Below are positions 1 to 13,051 of a stretch of 64,000 nt of DNA, in pieces. The DNA is from Rhabdophis nuchalis. Its lineage: Eukaryota; Chordata; Lepidosauria; Squamata; Natricidae. Made by a program: the position numbers and the translations under genes. The notes under the pieces are model-generated. The model saw nothing but the letters and a program-made list of their open reading frames with translations. It was not told where the DNA came from and did no database searches. Location: NCBI GenBank assembly GCA_039707465.1, contig CM077658.1:14700074-14764073 (forward strand), written 5' to 3'. How positions within the stretch are numbered: the first letter of the stretch is position 1; each line of letters starts with the position of its first letter.

Positions 1-1100
1 CCCCCAGAGTTTCGCCTCAGTCATTCACCTCTACCATTTGTCCTCCACTGAAAGAACCCTAGTGGTTCACCCTGGGCAATGGGACTCTTCCATCCCAGAC
101 CCTTCGTCATGGGTCATTTGGTGACGCATGACTGCTCACCCCGAGCTTTTGGGCACTGGGGGTGGAACCCTGGGTGGGCGAACAAGGGGCGGTGAAGGGT
201 ACGAGGTGAACAGTCCTTAAACCCAACCCAGAAGGACGTTTCTTCCAATAGGACTTCCACTCATTATTTCTTGTCCTGCCCTGGGGAGCTTTGGAGAATA
301 AATCCAATTATTTTCAATGAATCGGTGGGGCTATTTCTGACCGAAGTTAAACCAGTCAAGATTTTTGCAACCGCTTAGGATGCCATTGCTAGATGTTGGT
401 CTGCGGCATCTGTCAATTGTTATTCTGGACATGTCAGCTGTCGTAGGAGGGTTGGGCTGAGAGGCACTTGGACTCCCCCAAGGCAGCAGGGCAGGGCAGA
501 GTTAATTTCTGGAAGGATGAGGAATTTGTTATTTGCTGAGCCACTTCCTTTCCGCTAACAATAATAAATCAGCCCACAAGGAAGGGCCCACGTGGGATCT
601 GGGCTGTGGATACAGGCTGGCTGACCCAGGGCAGGCCGAGAGGAAGCCCCTCTGCATTATCTGCCGTTCACATTTGGTCTCCTTGGCACGCCTGGGCTTT
701 TGCAAACGGCTGCAGAAATCAAGATGTGCTTCCTTCCAAACAAGGCCAGCTCTCCCCATAGACCTGTCTCTGCCATGGCAACCATCTCTTCTCTATCCAA
801 CACCCCACCCCCCCTTCCTCAGTCTTTCCATGCACAGATGCTGTGTAAGGCAGGATGCCAGATGGACACAGGTTCACACACGCTCGCTCGCTTGCTTGCC
901 CAGAAAAGCTGCTTGCAAAGCCATCTACCTCTGAAGGGCGGTTGAAGGCACTCAGCAGGTTGAGCAGAAGGGGTGCTGTCAAACACTGCAGGGCTGGTGT
1001 GATAGTGGAACTATTCCTCAGGGTTGTTGGCCTGGGGTTAAAATTGGGGAAACTCCTGTCTAAGTTGCCAGTAAGTCCACTAATTCCACAATGGCAGTGT
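1..1100. other. Gene-free left flank
   Basis: No supported gene. About 225-310 resembles a decayed minus-strand CR1 3' piece (protein-level remnant around SKAPQGRTRNN). The rest shows nothing recognisable. Confidence 0.4.
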
Positions 1101-1190
1101 GGAATTCTATTCTATTCTATTCTATTCTATTCTATTCTATTCCATTCCACTCCACTCCACTCCATTCCACTCCACTCCACTCTATTCACA
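1101..1190. repeat. (ATTCT)n/(ATTCC)n/(ACTCC)n microsatellite
   Basis: Pure ATTCT units grade into ATTCC and ACTCC units, a pentanucleotide repeat typical of this window. Confidence 0.9.
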
Positions 1191-1649
1191 ATATACAAGA
1201 GACATGGAGAACTTTATGGATCATGGATGGTTTCAGAAATGTCCCTGCATTCATCTTGTCCTAAGAAATAAACCCACATACGATAAATCAGAATTGGGAG
1301 ATCTGTAGTAGCATTAAGATGCCCAGAGATCTCATTTTCCTTGGGTACATTATTACTATGCTCATATATTAAGATCTGATTTGGTTTTCTTGAATTAATT
1401 ACAATCGGCTGAGTTCATTTGGTGCAGGACACTGTGCCAAACTATACAGCCCACGTGATAGCTACCTATGTCATGTGTGAGCCTCATTCTAGTCTGTTCC
1501 ACCGCATGAGATCTTCCCGTTTGTTTTTGACCACAACTTTCTTCTGCCTCCCCAACAACATCCACCAAATTGCTTGCTAAATGCAGAAGACGGGAATAAG
1601 AATCCAGCAATCACAGATGGCCAAACTGGGGAATGATTGCTCTGTGGAA

Positions 1650-1937
1650 CATCTATTCTCCAAGGCACCTGGGGGGCAGGACAAGAAGCAATGGGTGGAA
1701 ACTAATCAAGGAGAGAAGCAACTTAGAACTAAGGAGAAATTTCCTGACAGTTAGAACAATTAACCTCTGGAACAGCTTGCCTCCAGAAGTTGCGAATGCT
1801 CCAACCCTGGAAGTCTTTAAAAAGATGTTAGATAGCCATTTGTCTGAAATGGTATAAGGTTCCTGCCCACGCAGGGGGTTGGACTAGAAGACCTACAAGG
1901 TCCCTTCCAACTCTGCTATTGTATTGTATTGTATCTA
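1650..1937 (+). mobile_element. CR1-type LINE 3' end
   Basis: Encodes the reverse-transcriptase tail ([18 protein letters not shown], then LDSHLSEM) and ends with the CR1 hallmark GGGGGTTGGACTAGAAGACC...TCCCTTCCAACTCTGC followed by a short (ATTGT)n tail. Confidence 0.85.
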
Positions 1938-2094
1938 CCAAATTAAGGAGGTGGGGAAACTACTTCAAAAGACCAACATTAGTGTACATGTTTTCTTGTA
2001 AGCCATGATTCTAGTTTTTCTCATTGTCCCTTTTTCCTTTTAAAGCCAAACCCAGTAGATCTCACTGGCTCCAAAGCCTGCGGATAAGTTTCAT

Positions 2095-2960
2095 CATGTT
2101 TATTTTATTTATTTATTTCGTCAACCATGTATTAGATAACATATATAAGTATAAACATGAATTTTGAATACATGAAACGGATATGAATAAAAGGGAACAT
2201 TAGGACCGGGATGGTAGACATGCTGGTGCGCTTATGCACGTCCCCTTAAAGACCTCTTAGGAATGGGGGGAGGTCAACAGTAGACAGTCTAAGGTTGAAG
2301 TTTTGGGGGTTTGAGGATGTAACAACGGAGTCAGGTAGAGCATTCCAGGAATTGACTACTCTGTTGTTGAAGTTGTATTTTCTGCAATCAAGTTTGGAGC
2401 AGTTTACTTAAGTTTGTATCTATTGTGTGCTCGGGTATTGTTGTGGTTGAAGCTGAAGTAGTCATTGACAGGTAGGACATTGTAGGAGATAATTTTATGT
2501 ACTACGCTTAGGTCAGACTGGAGGCGGCATAGTTCTAAGTTGTCCAAGCCCAAAATTTGTAGCCTGGTGGCATAAGGTGTTCTGTTGCAAGCAGAGGAAC
2601 AGAGGACTCTTCTCATGAAATATCTCTGGACTAGCTCAATTGTACTAATGTACAATATGCAGTGTGGGTTCCAGACAGATGAGCTGTATTCGAGAATTGG
2701 TCTAGCAAAGGTTTTGTATGCTCTGGTTGGCAGTACAGTATTACCAGAGAAGAAGCTACGCAAGATTAAGTTAACAACTCTTGATGCCTTTTTGGCAATG
2801 TTGTTACAGTGGGCTCTGTTGACCATGATTCTGATCAATTGCAACATTTCAGGGCCCAGAGATGTTCCAGTACTAGCCAATAGAAAATTGGGTCCAAAAG
2901 ATATGGATAATCTGTAGCTAAGAAAAAGGAGAAACTTGACAAACAAGACTTGTCCACAAG
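2095..2960 (-). mobile_element. CR1/L3-like LINE 3' fragment (family B)
   Basis: The minus-strand frame shows a reverse-transcriptase C terminus (RAYKTFARPILEYSSSVWN, HKIISYNVLPVNDYFSFN, NRYKLK) and a 3' UTR ending near an ATTTATTTATTT tail at 2100. The same family recurs at 8.4, 17.2-18.1, 40.9 and 46 kb. Confidence 0.8.
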
Positions 2961-3189
2961 TCTTAAAGTTGCCAATTGCCAATAAAATTGCCCATAAAGT
3001 TGCCAATTCTGGGAGTTGAAGTCCACAAGTCTTAAAGTTGCCAAGTTTGAAGTCCTCTGGTTTAGAGGAAGGCAGTATAATGCCCTAGATCTGAGCCCGC
3101 ATTTCCTAGCCCCAGGGGGCCTTGGGTCCCCCTTCAAAGACAAGCGAAGGCTGCTGTACACAGAAAAACATGGAGCAGGTCTGCTAAAC

Positions 3190-4870
3190 AAGACTTCCGA
3201 TGAAGGACATGACCATTCTACAATGCCACGCTAGAGAGGGTTGCAACGAACATCAACTTAGGCTATCGCACTTCAACCCAGCTTATCCCAGCCTTCCTGC
3301 CCCATTCCGCTCTTCCTCTACAAACTCTGGGTGGAAATCTACTGGGAACCCAAGTCCTCTCTCCTATAACCCAGCATTTCGGAGATTTGGTTTGATCTCC
3401 TTCCCAGAGGGACCCTTAAATCAAGTACTCACCAATCCCGGGGATTTCTTCCAGAGGCTGAAAATCCAATTTATTCTTGAGTTGAGTTAGGGCTGGACCG
3501 ACCAGGGTGGGAGCCGTCTTTTCTGCTCTGGATGTGCTTGCCGGTGCATTCCTTTCCCTCCGATTAAAACAGGGCAGGCTGAAAGAATTTCCTTTCACTC
3601 TGGACACTGCCGATGTGCCTCCTGCACTTAAACGCTCCACCTTCCGCTGAAACCTTTTAGTTTCTATCACATAAAAAAAAAAAAAAAAAAGAAATCAGAG
3701 GGGTATTTCCTGGTAAGCGCATGCATAAAAATACCACACTGTTCTACAATCTGTAGCCTCGTTTCTGCCCTTATTCCATTGCACAACAATTAAACATGAC
3801 GCTGCACCATTATATCCTGAAACAAACAAAAAAACCTTCTTGCATTATTCATATCTTTTTTTTGTCCTGTTTCCACCCCCAAAGTAATATATTTGTTTAA
3901 TGGATTTAATGGACTAATGCCTTGCATACTTCAAAAATGATTCAGTAAAAGCACCCTGCACCTCACTGCATTACTGCAGCTCATTAAAGCAGCCACCTCC
4001 TATTTCCAGGCTTCAGTTTGACGACGTAATCGCCCTAGTAACCCCAAAGCGTTTGCATCCATGAGCTATGAGATGTTCTGCTGGAATGGGATCCTAAGTA
4101 TAAATATATTCAATACATTGGGATCCAAGCACATACACTACAATCAACCGATATCAGCTATAAAAACATGACCGTCAATGAATGGAAAACGTGTGTAAAG
4201 GCGGAGATTGTATTTTTATATGTGGAGGGCGATTGCGGAGATCAGAGAACAGGAAAAAGAATGATTTGATGGTTGATAACAGCCATTCGAAGGCATTTTA
4301 GACAATTAGAAGAAGACAACAAGCAGATGAAGAAGTGGGAAGCGACATGTGGGAATCTACGACTTAGTCAGTTGCCAGGACCACAAGCCATGACCCTGGA
4401 GAAGCAGTCTGGTGCCTGAAGCAGACCAGCAAATGACTTCATAGATCAACAATCATAGGGAAAGAAAAAACCTTGAATCACTTCCTTAGAATTGGATGGA
4501 GAGAATTGTCTCATTTGGGATCCGTCAACTTATTGATGGACAAGGTCCCTTCCAACTCCGTTAATCTGTAATTGACAGCATCAGTTGTCCCAATTATTTC
4601 TAACTCTATCTCTTTTTTTTGCATGTAATCTATGGACCTTCTCTCTACATGCATAATTTTTACAGTTCCGAATTGCTAAAGGCTTGCCTTGTTCTGTATC
4701 AGTCTATATGTAGAGAATTAAGAGGCATCTATAGCTGAAGTCCATCATGAGCAATGGCTTGGTCAATGGTGGCAAAGGGACACAGCTCTGCCCACTTTGT
4801 GGACCTCTTATTGAACATTCCTGAAGTCTTGTTCTATAGTCCTTCTGACCTTCTTTTTGTTTTCTGGAAA
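3190..4870. other. Gene-free interval
   Basis: Largely non-repetitive sequence with an A(18) run near 3673. Short open frames are not supported by homology or splice context, so no gene is called. Confidence 0.4.
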
Positions 4871-4980
4871 CTGTTTTTATATGTTATTTATTTATTTTTC
4901 ATTTTTTCAAATTTATATCCCCCGCCCATCTCCCACAAAGGGACCCGGGGCGGCGCACAGGAAGATTAAAAATACAAAAA
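4870..4980 (-). mobile_element. L2-like LINE 3' tail fragment
   Basis: Contains TTTATATCCCCCGCCC and GGGACCCGGGGCGGCGCACAGG, the reverse complement of the L2-type 3' end seen in many places here (CGCCCTGGGTCC...GGGCGGTATAAA). Confidence 0.6.
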
Positions 4981-4982
4981 TA

Positions 4983-5469
4983 CAGTGGTACCTCGGTTCA
5001 CGAACGCCTCTGTTCACGACCAATTCGGTTTACGAACAGAAAAGTTCCTCAAAATGTGCTCCGGTTCACGAACTCCGTTTCGGTTCATGAATGGAAAAGT
5101 TCATAAAAATATGGTCTGGTTCACGAACTCCGCTTCTGTTCACGAACTCCGCCTCGGTTCACGAACTCCACCTCGGTTCACAACCAATTTGGTTCGTGAC
5201 CAGAGTCAGTTCAAGAATTAAAACCAAAAGAAAGATCAGAACGGATTAATTGGATTTACATTAAACCCTATGGAAAACTGTGCCTCTGCTCACGATCAAT
5301 TTGGTTCGCGAACAGAGTCAGTTCAAGAATTACGACCAAAAAACAAGGTCAGAACGGATTAACCGGATTTACATTAAACCCTATGGGAAATTGTGCCTCG
5401 GTTCATGACCAATTCGGTTCGCGACCAGAGTCATTTCACGAATTAAGTTCGTGAACCGAGGTACCACTG
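4983..5469. mobile_element. TA-flanked inverted-repeat element (Tc1/mariner-like MITE), copy 1
   Basis: Starts CAGTGGTACCTCGGTTCACG and ends with its inverted complement, flanked on both sides by TA. The interior is made of diverged repeats of the terminal unit (GGTTCACGAACTCC). It has no coding capacity. A second copy is at 60886. Confidence 0.8.
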
Positions 5470-5898
5470 TACAAATATATAAAATACAAAAACTCATTAA
5501 AACTATAATGTTGCTGAACGGCTTAGATTTTTTTTTAAAAGTTGTTAATTGTATTTGAAGCAACATGTTTACTTGTCCTTCACTTATTCACGATGGCATA
5601 AACAGGTTCCCTGCATTTACACATCAAACCAACACAAAACAACTAACTACACAGGTTGAGTTTGCATAATATGGTAAGCAACTCACTGGTTCATGTGCCC
5701 ATGCACATCCAGCCTTTTTGCGTCACTGTTGTAAACTGGACCGGGAAATTCAGCAAGGTAGAGGGGGAAAAAATCAAGAGAAAATAATAGCCACAAATAT
5801 CCCGTGATGGGGCGCAGCTTCATCGTGCTTGGAGGCTGCCCTATAAACACAAAGTTCACTTTAGCAAGCAAAGCAGATATTATGTTCTTAGTCTAGTC

Positions 5899-6127
5899 CA
5901 GGGGTAGTCAACCTTTTTATACCTACCACCCACTTTTGTATCTCTGTTAGTAGTAAAATTTTCTAACCGCCCACCGGTTCCACAGTAATGGGGATTTATA
6001 AAGTAGGGAAGTCAATTAAATTTTTTAAAAAAGGAAAGTGCTTCAGTATCGGACAAAACCCCCACTGCCCACCAAGAAAGCTGGAACGGCCACTAGGGGG
6101 CGGTATGGACCAGTTTGACTACCACTG
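5899..6127. mobile_element. hAT-like nonautonomous element
   Basis: Inverted ends CAGGGGTAGTCAACC / GACTACCACTG, flanked by 8-bp direct repeats GTCTAGTC and TTCTAGTC (7 of 8 identical), the size made by hAT transposases. Confidence 0.75.
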
Positions 6128-6403
6128 TTCTAGTCCATGGAAATGTTTGAGAATAGTAGCAGAGTAACTAAGTGAAACAATGTGCCAAGAGGGACTAAAG
6201 GATTGCAAAAACATTGTGGCATTGATTTCTGCAAACAATAGACATTTTTTGTTCCATTAGAGGAGGCTGAGTTTTCTCCATCCTGGTTCATGGAGACAAA
6301 AAAAAAAAAAAAAACCAACTCAGTTGTGTAAATGCTTCCTTAGGACCCCTAATAACAAGATTTAGAGTAGCTTTATTTAGCTATCATTTGGGAAAGAAAA
6401 AAA

Positions 6404-6410
6404 GCAAATA

Positions 6411-6441
<31 letters not shown>

Positions 6442-6505
6442 GAAGGAAGGAAGGAAGGAAGGAAGGAAGAAATGGAAGGAAGGAAGGAAGGAAGGAAGGA
6501 AGGAA

Positions 6506-6537
<32 letters not shown>

Positions 6538-6579
6538 TAGAAGGAAGGAAGGAAGAAAGAAATAGAAGGAAGGAAGGAA

Positions 6580-6611
<32 letters not shown>

Positions 6612-7245
6612 TAGGAAGGAAGGAAGAAAGAAAGAAATAGAAGGAAGGAAGGAAGGAAGGAAGGAAGGAAGGAAGGAAGGAAGGAAGGAAGGAAGAAAGG
6701 AAGAAAGAAAGAAAGGACGAAAGAAATAGAAGGAAGGAAGGAAGAAAGAAAGAAATAGAAGGAAGGAAGGAAGGAAGGAAGAAAGAAAGAAATGGAAGGA
6801 AGGAAGGAAGGAAGGAAGAAAGAAATAGGAGGAAGGAAGGAAGAAAGAAAGAAATAGAAGGAAGGAAGGAAGGAAGGAAGGAAGGAAGGAAGAAAGGAAG
6901 GAAGAAAGAAAGGACGAAAGAAATAGAAGGAAGGAAGGAAGAAAGAAAGAAAAAGAAGGAAGGAAGGAAGGAAGGAAGGAAGAAAGAAATAGAAGGAAGG
7001 AAGGAAGGAAGGAAGGAAGGAAGGAAGAAAGAAAGAAAGAAAGAAAGGACGAAAGAAATAGAAGGAAGGAAGAAAGAAAGAAATAGAAGGAAGAAAGGAA
7101 GGAAGGAAGGACGAAAGAAATAGAAGGAAGGAAGAAAGAAAGAAATAGAAGGAAGGAAGGAAGGAAGAAAGAAATAGAAGGAAGGAAGGAAGAAAGAAAG
7201 AAAGAAAAGGGTAGAAGGAAGGAGGGAGGGAAGGAGGGAAGGTCT
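6404..7245. repeat. GGAA/GAAA purine microsatellite array
   Basis: About 840 bp of alternating GGAA and GAAA blocks punctuated by AGAAATAGAAGG. The long minus-strand frame through it (Ser/Leu/Phe-only) is an artefact. Confidence 0.95.
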
Positions 7246-7929
7246 TAAAAATACATAAGCACCCAAATGATCCTTTAACTTAGATTAAAATCTGGAACTT
7301 TGGCAGAGCACAAGCACAGCACAGAAACAGTTTATAGGAGAAAACTGTTAGTTTTGGGTGGCAAAACACCCCCCCAAAAATGTATGATGAAATAAATTGC
7401 AGTTCACAAAAACGAATGCCTTTTCATGAGTTTGTTAGTCAGAAAAGGTGCTTCCATCCTCCTGGTTTTTTTTCTTTTGCCAGAAACCGATGATTTCAGA
7501 TACAGAATACAAACCCGTGGAAACCCTGGCTTTATCTACCTTACCACAGACCCTGATCTCACCGTTACTTCATCCCAAAAAAAGTTGGGAGGGAAGAAAA
7601 TAGAATCCCATGCAAGCAAAGAAAGCCACTTTTTCCTTCTCCCTCCCCCTGAAGCACCGAGGAGGAATTAGTGGACTGTGAAGCCAGCAGGAAGCCAGTT
7701 CCCTCTTTTAGAAACAATGCAGATGTTTCCGCTCTCGGCTATCAAGATCCAGCAACAACAATAGAAGCCGTGCTTGAAGGCACAGGTGGTCCAACTGGTT
7801 TAGAAGAGGGAAATCCCAGGTGACAAGAAACGGCAAGGAAAATGCAATCCCCGTGGAAGAATTTGTTCTCCGCAGATGAGATGGAAAGTCCATCTCAAAA
7901 GGCCTTTTGCTTTTAACAGAGTAACAGAG

Positions 7930-8336
7930 ATGGAAGGGACTTTGTAGGTCATCTAGTCTAACCCCCCACCCAAGCAGGAGACCCTACACCATTTCTGTCA
8001 AATGGCAGTCCAGTCTCTTCTTGAAAGCTTCCAGTGATGAAGCTCCCACAACTTCTGAAAGCAACTTTTGTTCCATGAGTTGATGGTTCTCACTGTCAGA
8101 AAGTTCCTCCTTATTTCTAGGTTGAATCTCTCCTTGGTCAGTTTCCATCCATTATTCCTTGTCTGGCCTTCAGGGCCTTTGGAAAATAGATTAACCTCCT
8201 TCTCTCTGTGGCAGCTCCTCAAATATTGGAAGACGGCTATCATGTCTCCCCTGGTCCTTCTCTTCACTAGACTAGCCATGCCCAGTTCCTGCAGTCGTTT
8301 TTCATGTTTTAGCCTCCAGTCCCCTGATCATCCTGA
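7930..8336 (-). mobile_element. CR1-type LINE 3' end
   Basis: The minus strand encodes [16 protein letters not shown] and [17 protein letters not shown]; the 3' signature (GGGACTTTGTAGGTCATCTAG) is at the left end. Confidence 0.8.
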
Positions 8337-8394
8337 CTGCTAGCATAGAAACCAGGAGATGGTGAGTTCTAGCCCCACCTTAGGCATGCAAATT

Positions 8395-8872
8395 TTGAGT
8401 TTGGACAATCTAGAACTCAACCGCTATGGTCTGACCTAAGCGTGATACACAAAATTGTCAGCTACAATGTCCTACCTGTCAATGACTACTTCAGCTTCAA
8501 CTGCAATAATACACGAGCAAACAATAGATACAAACTGAAGGTCAACCGCTCCAAACTCGATTGCAGAAAATACAACTTCAGCAACAGAGGGGTCAATGCC
8601 TGGAATGCTCTACCTGACTCCGTTGTTACATTCTCAAGTTCTCCCAGCTTCAGTCTCAAACTGTCATCTGTGGACCTCACCCCATTCCTAAGTGGTCTGT
8701 AGGGGGTGTGCATAAATGCACCAGTGTGCCTACCATCCCTGTTCTGTTGTCCCCATTAATTCATACCCATTTCCTGTCTTCATGTCCATGTTTATACTTA
8801 TACCTGTTATCTTGTATATGTTTGACAAACTAACTAACTAACCAACCAACCAACTAACTAACTAACTAACTA
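8395..8872 (+). mobile_element. CR1/L3-like LINE 3' end (family B) with (ACTA)n tail
   Basis: The frame HKIVSYNVLPVNDYFSFN...VNRSKLDCRKYNFSNRGVNAWNALPDSV continues into a UTR with CTGTAGGGGGTGTGCATAAATGC and ends in (ACTA/ACCA)n at 8828-8872. Confidence 0.8.
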
Positions 8873-8879
8873 AACAGTA

Positions 8880-9090
8880 AGACAGGGATGGTAGGCACAC
8901 AGGTGCATTTATGCACACCTCCTTTTGGTTGTTAGTTGGGAAGTCCAACCCATCGCGACAACATTCCTCCAAGCCTTCCTGTTCTCTACCATCACCCCTT
9001 TTACAGACCTCTTAAGAATGGGGTGAGGTCCATGATAGACAGTTTGAGATTGAAGCTGTGGGGGTTTGAGGCTATAATTATATGTAGTGT
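8880..9090 (-). mobile_element. CR1/L3-like LINE UTR fragment (family B)
   Basis: Reverse complement of the family B UTR: AGGCACACAGGTGCATTTATGCACACC, then CAGACCTCTTAAGAATGGGGTGAGGTCC. Confidence 0.6.
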
Positions 9091-9324
9091 GCTTCCTTCT
9101 CTGGATTTAAGAAGAGGGTTTTTGGGGCCACCGTGTGGCTGTTCTGCAACATCAGTTTAAACAGCGTCTGTTTAAAACCTCACCAGGGAGAGAAGTGTGG
9201 TTGTCAAAAGGGCAATATAATGAAAAGGATGCTGGGGGCTGAAGTACATCAGGTGCTGAAATATTTGAAGGCAGAAGACAAAAACCAAACTCAGTAGGGT
9301 TGTTTTGCATTCACAGGTCGAATG

Positions 9325-9512
9325 TGGAAAGTTTTAACCTGTGGAACAAATTGCCTTTGGAAATTGTGGGCCTCCCAACATTGGGGGCCTTTAAGAAGAC
9401 ACTGGACAGCCATCTATCAGCAATAGTATACGTCTCCTGGTGAGAGCAGGGGCTTGGACTAGATGACCTCCAAGGTCTCTACCAACTCTATGACCATTAT
9501 GTTTTTTAATTC
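9325..9512 (+). mobile_element. CR1-type LINE 3' end, short
   Basis: Remnants of the RT tail and the 3' signature GGCTTGGACTAGATGACCTCCAAGG (in part), diverged from the younger copies. Confidence 0.65.
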
Positions 9513-9964
9513 CACGATTTCCTTCCAGTATCAAAGCATAAGAAGAAAAGCCGATAGAAATAATCAGAGATAGCTTTGTTTTTATATTTAACTAGCCCCA
9601 ACATAATTCAATACAAAAGTCAGGATTTTAGACTTTAGGTGAAGCTTAAAGTCAACAAGGAAGAATTTCACAATGCACTGCTACCGCTTCCTTCTTTTGG
9701 AGTGAGAAAACTTCATAAGGTACTCCTTGCAGGAAAAGGAAGTTAATCAGAATTATCCTGGACCGTAACGAGCTTTTTCAGCCCACAGGGATGTCAGAGT
9801 GAAGGAAGGAAGGAAGGAAGGGACAAAACTGCAGGTTCTCCATTTTGAAATGCCATCATCTTCTGAGACAGAATTTCTTTTGCAACAGAAGCTGCATCTT
9901 AAGCCCCAGACTTTCATTGCTTCTGTCCATTCAAGTGTTGGAAGAAATGTCCAATATCACGTGG

Positions 9965-10505
9965 AGTATTAATACCACTTTACAATGCCTTGGTAAAGCC
10001 ACACTTGGAATATTGTGTCCATTTGGTCGCCACGATGTAAAAAAGATGTGGAGACTCTGGAAAAAGTGCAGAGAAGAGCAACAAGGACGATTAGGGAACT
10101 GGAGGCTAAAACATATGAAGAACGGTTGCAGGAACTGGGTATGTCTAGTTTAATGAAAAGAAGGACCAAGGAAGACAGGATAGCAAGTGTTCCAATATCT
10201 CAGGGGCTGCCACAAAGAAGAGGGAATCAAGCTATTCTCCAAAGCACCTAAGGGTAGAACAAGAAGCAATGGGTAGAAACTAACCAAGGCAACTTAGAAC
10301 TAAGGAGAAATTTCCTGACAGTCAGAACAATTAATCAGTGGAACAACTGGCCTCCAGATGTTGCGAATGCTCCAACACTGGATGTTTTTAAGAAGATGTT
10401 GGATATCCATTTGTCTGAAGTGGTGTACGGTTTCCTGCCTAAGCAGGGGGTTGGACTAGAAGACCACCAAGGTCCCTTCCAACTCTGTTATTCTATATAT
10501 CTATA
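9965..10505 (+). mobile_element. CR1-type LINE 3' end
   Basis: Encodes SIWSPRCKKDVETLEKVQRR, then KRRTKEDRIA, with frameshifts, and ends in the CR1 3' signature with a (TATC)-rich tail at 10493-10510. Confidence 0.8.
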
Positions 10506-10519
10506 TATGTCTATCTACC

Positions 10520-11640
10520 CATCTGGGTTCAGTTCCAAGTGGGGGGAAAAGACACTGGATTCATGGAAATTGTTTGGACTGAAGGTTTTAATGGTGGACA
10601 GGATCACGTGTCTTGAAGATGTCGAATGAAGAAAAAAAGGGAAGAGAGCTCAGAGTGCCATACGGGAGCAACTCTGTAGGCCGTCTGTGTCCCAGGCTCA
10701 TCTGAGACTTGCTGGGTGATGCAATCTCCTGAGGTGTCATGTGGTGAGATGGGTAGATCCTATCATGTCCTTAGGGTGAAGGTCTTAATCCCATCACCCT
10801 GGAGCTAAAGTTGGGAGGGAGCTGCAGGGAGCTGCTTTGTCTTTAAAAACATGTTTCTTCTTTTCTCACCAAGGGAAATATAATATTCTGTAGCCTCCCA
10901 AACCTCCAAAATGTTCCAGGATCTGTCCAAACTTGGAACAGCCCATTGTGCACCAGAACGTTTAGTCCAGTTCAAGATTCCTATCAATAGCCAACAGTGC
11001 ATGAACCCTTGTCCCTGGATTAATGTGGACCATAGGTTATCCGTTTATTTGATGACTTGCACTCCAACTCTTGTTGGCAAGAATAGGTTGGACTTGACCA
11101 TCCACAGCATGAATGGTGGCGAGGGGGTACCTGATGTTCTCCTGCCTTGTTTACCTATATTTTATTTATTCCACTCTACTTTTTCCTACTTATGGCAGTT
11201 GCAGCGTCCTGGAGTAACGTGATTCCCTTTTGTGACCTTCTGGACATGGGGAAAACAGATTCATTTAACAACTGGGTGACTGACTTATCAACTGCGGTGA
11301 TTCGCTTAACAGCGATGGCAAGGAAGGTCGTAAAATGGGACCAAACCCGCTTAACAAATGTCTCTCACGGTGACAGAAACTTTGGGCTGAATTGTAAGTC
11401 AAGGACGATCTGTGTAAGGAAAGTAACCCAGTAGATACCTAAAGGGACCACAAGGAGGCGGATTTTCTTACCAGAAAAATGACTTCACCCCTCGATAAGC
11501 CAAGGTGGAACTACGTCAAGAGGAGAAATAAATTGCCCCTCCTTTTTTTCGCTCTACATTTGCTCCTTTGATAGACGCAGCAACAATTTATTTATTTAGT
11601 TAGTTTGTCACTCATGTACAAGATAGCAGGAATAAGAATC
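10520..11640. other. Gene-free interval
   Basis: No supported gene. Short open frames here lack family signatures. The segment near 11270-11400 resembles diverged repeat sequence (TTAACAACTG..GACTTATCAACTGCGGTGATTCGCTTAAC, in part). Confidence 0.35.
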
Positions 11641-11644
11641 AACA

Positions 11645-12210
11645 TGAATAAGATGCTCCCACATGACACCCCTCCTGCGCGAGCTGCACTGGCTGCCTGT
11701 GGCTTTCCGGGTGCGCTTCAAGGTGCTGATAACCACCTTTAAAGCGCTCCATGGCATCGGACTTGGCTACCTGCAGGACCGCCTCCTGCTACCGAATACC
11801 TCCCACCGACCAGTTCGCTCCCACAGAGAAGGCCTCCTCAGTGTACCGTCGGCCAAACAATGTCGGCTGGCGACCCCCAGGGGGAGAGCCTTCTCTGTGG
11901 CAGCTCCTGCCCTCTGGAACGACCTACCCTCCGACCTTCGTACGATCACTGACCTATGCCTTTCCCGCCGGGCCTTGAAAACGCACTTATTCCGTGCGGC
12001 CGACCTGGTGTAGTTTTTAATCGATTTTAATCGATTTTATCTGAGAATTTTACTTGGTTTTAGAACAGGCCCTAAATTTTATTGGTTTTTAAAGTGTTTT
12101 GTATATATTGTACATTGATGTTTTGTGGTTTTATTATGCCTGTTCACCGCCCTGAGTCCCGCAAGGGAGAAGGGCGGTATACAAATTTAATAAATAGTAA
12201 ATAGTAATAG
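11645..12210 (+). mobile_element. L2-like LINE 3' end
   Basis: RT C terminus LRELHWLPVAFRVRFKVLIT...RPVRSHREGLLSVPSA...ALWNDLPSDLRTITDL is followed by the UTR and the 3' end CACCGCCCTGAGTCCCGCAAGG with an AATAAATAGTAAATAG tail. Confidence 0.85.
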
Positions 12211-12835
12211 TAAAGAACAGAGGAAATGGGTACAGATAAATAGGAACAGGGACAATAGGCACGCTGGGGCGGCGCTTATGCACACCCCCTTACAGACCTC
12301 ATAGGAATGGCTTTAGATCACCCATTCAAGGAACTTGGAGTAATAGATATAACTTTCAAAACAGGAACATTGGCGCAGAGTCCAATGACGAAAAATGCTA
12401 GGTAATTCTCTAGCTTTCCAAGAAGTTTGTTTTAGGAACACTCTTTGAAATTATGTTCCTGGCAGGAAGCCCATATGGTTCCTCGCTTCCTCCAGAGCCA
12501 AATTTAGACAGAGGCTCACCAAGCTGCAGCCTAGGGCCTCACAATTTGAAAGGACCTTGCAAAAATTCAGAGTTTAAAATGTTGTCACCATTTTGTCATA
12601 AAATCTCATGTAAACCTTTCCATAAATGATTCCCTTTGTATGTCTCACGTGATCCTTATTAACTAAGATTTTTTTGTTGTTGTTTCAGCGTGAATGGATG
12701 CCAGGTAGAGAGATGGTTCTTCCCCCATTCCATCACGTGTCTGTTATACATTTTGCCATGTTGAGATGTTCCCCATCCTTCTTCTTCTCTGCTAACACTT
12801 TCATAACTTACGTCTTCAATTCCCATCTCATAAAA

Positions 12836-13007
12836 GCACAGTGGTTAGAATGCAGGCTAATTCTGCCAACTGTCAGCAGTTTGATCCTGACCGATGGAAG
12901 GTTGACTCAGCCTTCCATCCTTCTGAGGTCGATAAAATGAGGATCCAGATTGTTGGGGGCAATATACTGACTCTGTAAAGCCACTTAGAGAGGTCTGTAA
13001 CACATCC

Positions 13008-13049
<42 letters not shown>
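12836..13049 (+). mobile_element. tRNA-derived SINE plus (CA)n
   Basis: CACAGTGGTTAGAATGCAGG looks like a decayed tRNA head with A-box; the body has GTTGACTCAGCCTTCCATCC and ends CTGTAAAGCCACTTAGAGAGG. It is followed by a (CA)20 run at 13010-13049. Confidence 0.65.

Positions 13050-13051
<2 letters not shown>

Noticed and set aside
6373..7266. 297-aa minus-strand frame of Ser/Leu/Phe/Pro
   Set aside because: Translation of the GGAA/GAAA tract.
7426..7671. 81-aa frame following a good polypyrimidine-AG (possible isolated exon)
   Set aside because: No partner exons or recognisable domain; cannot be supported.
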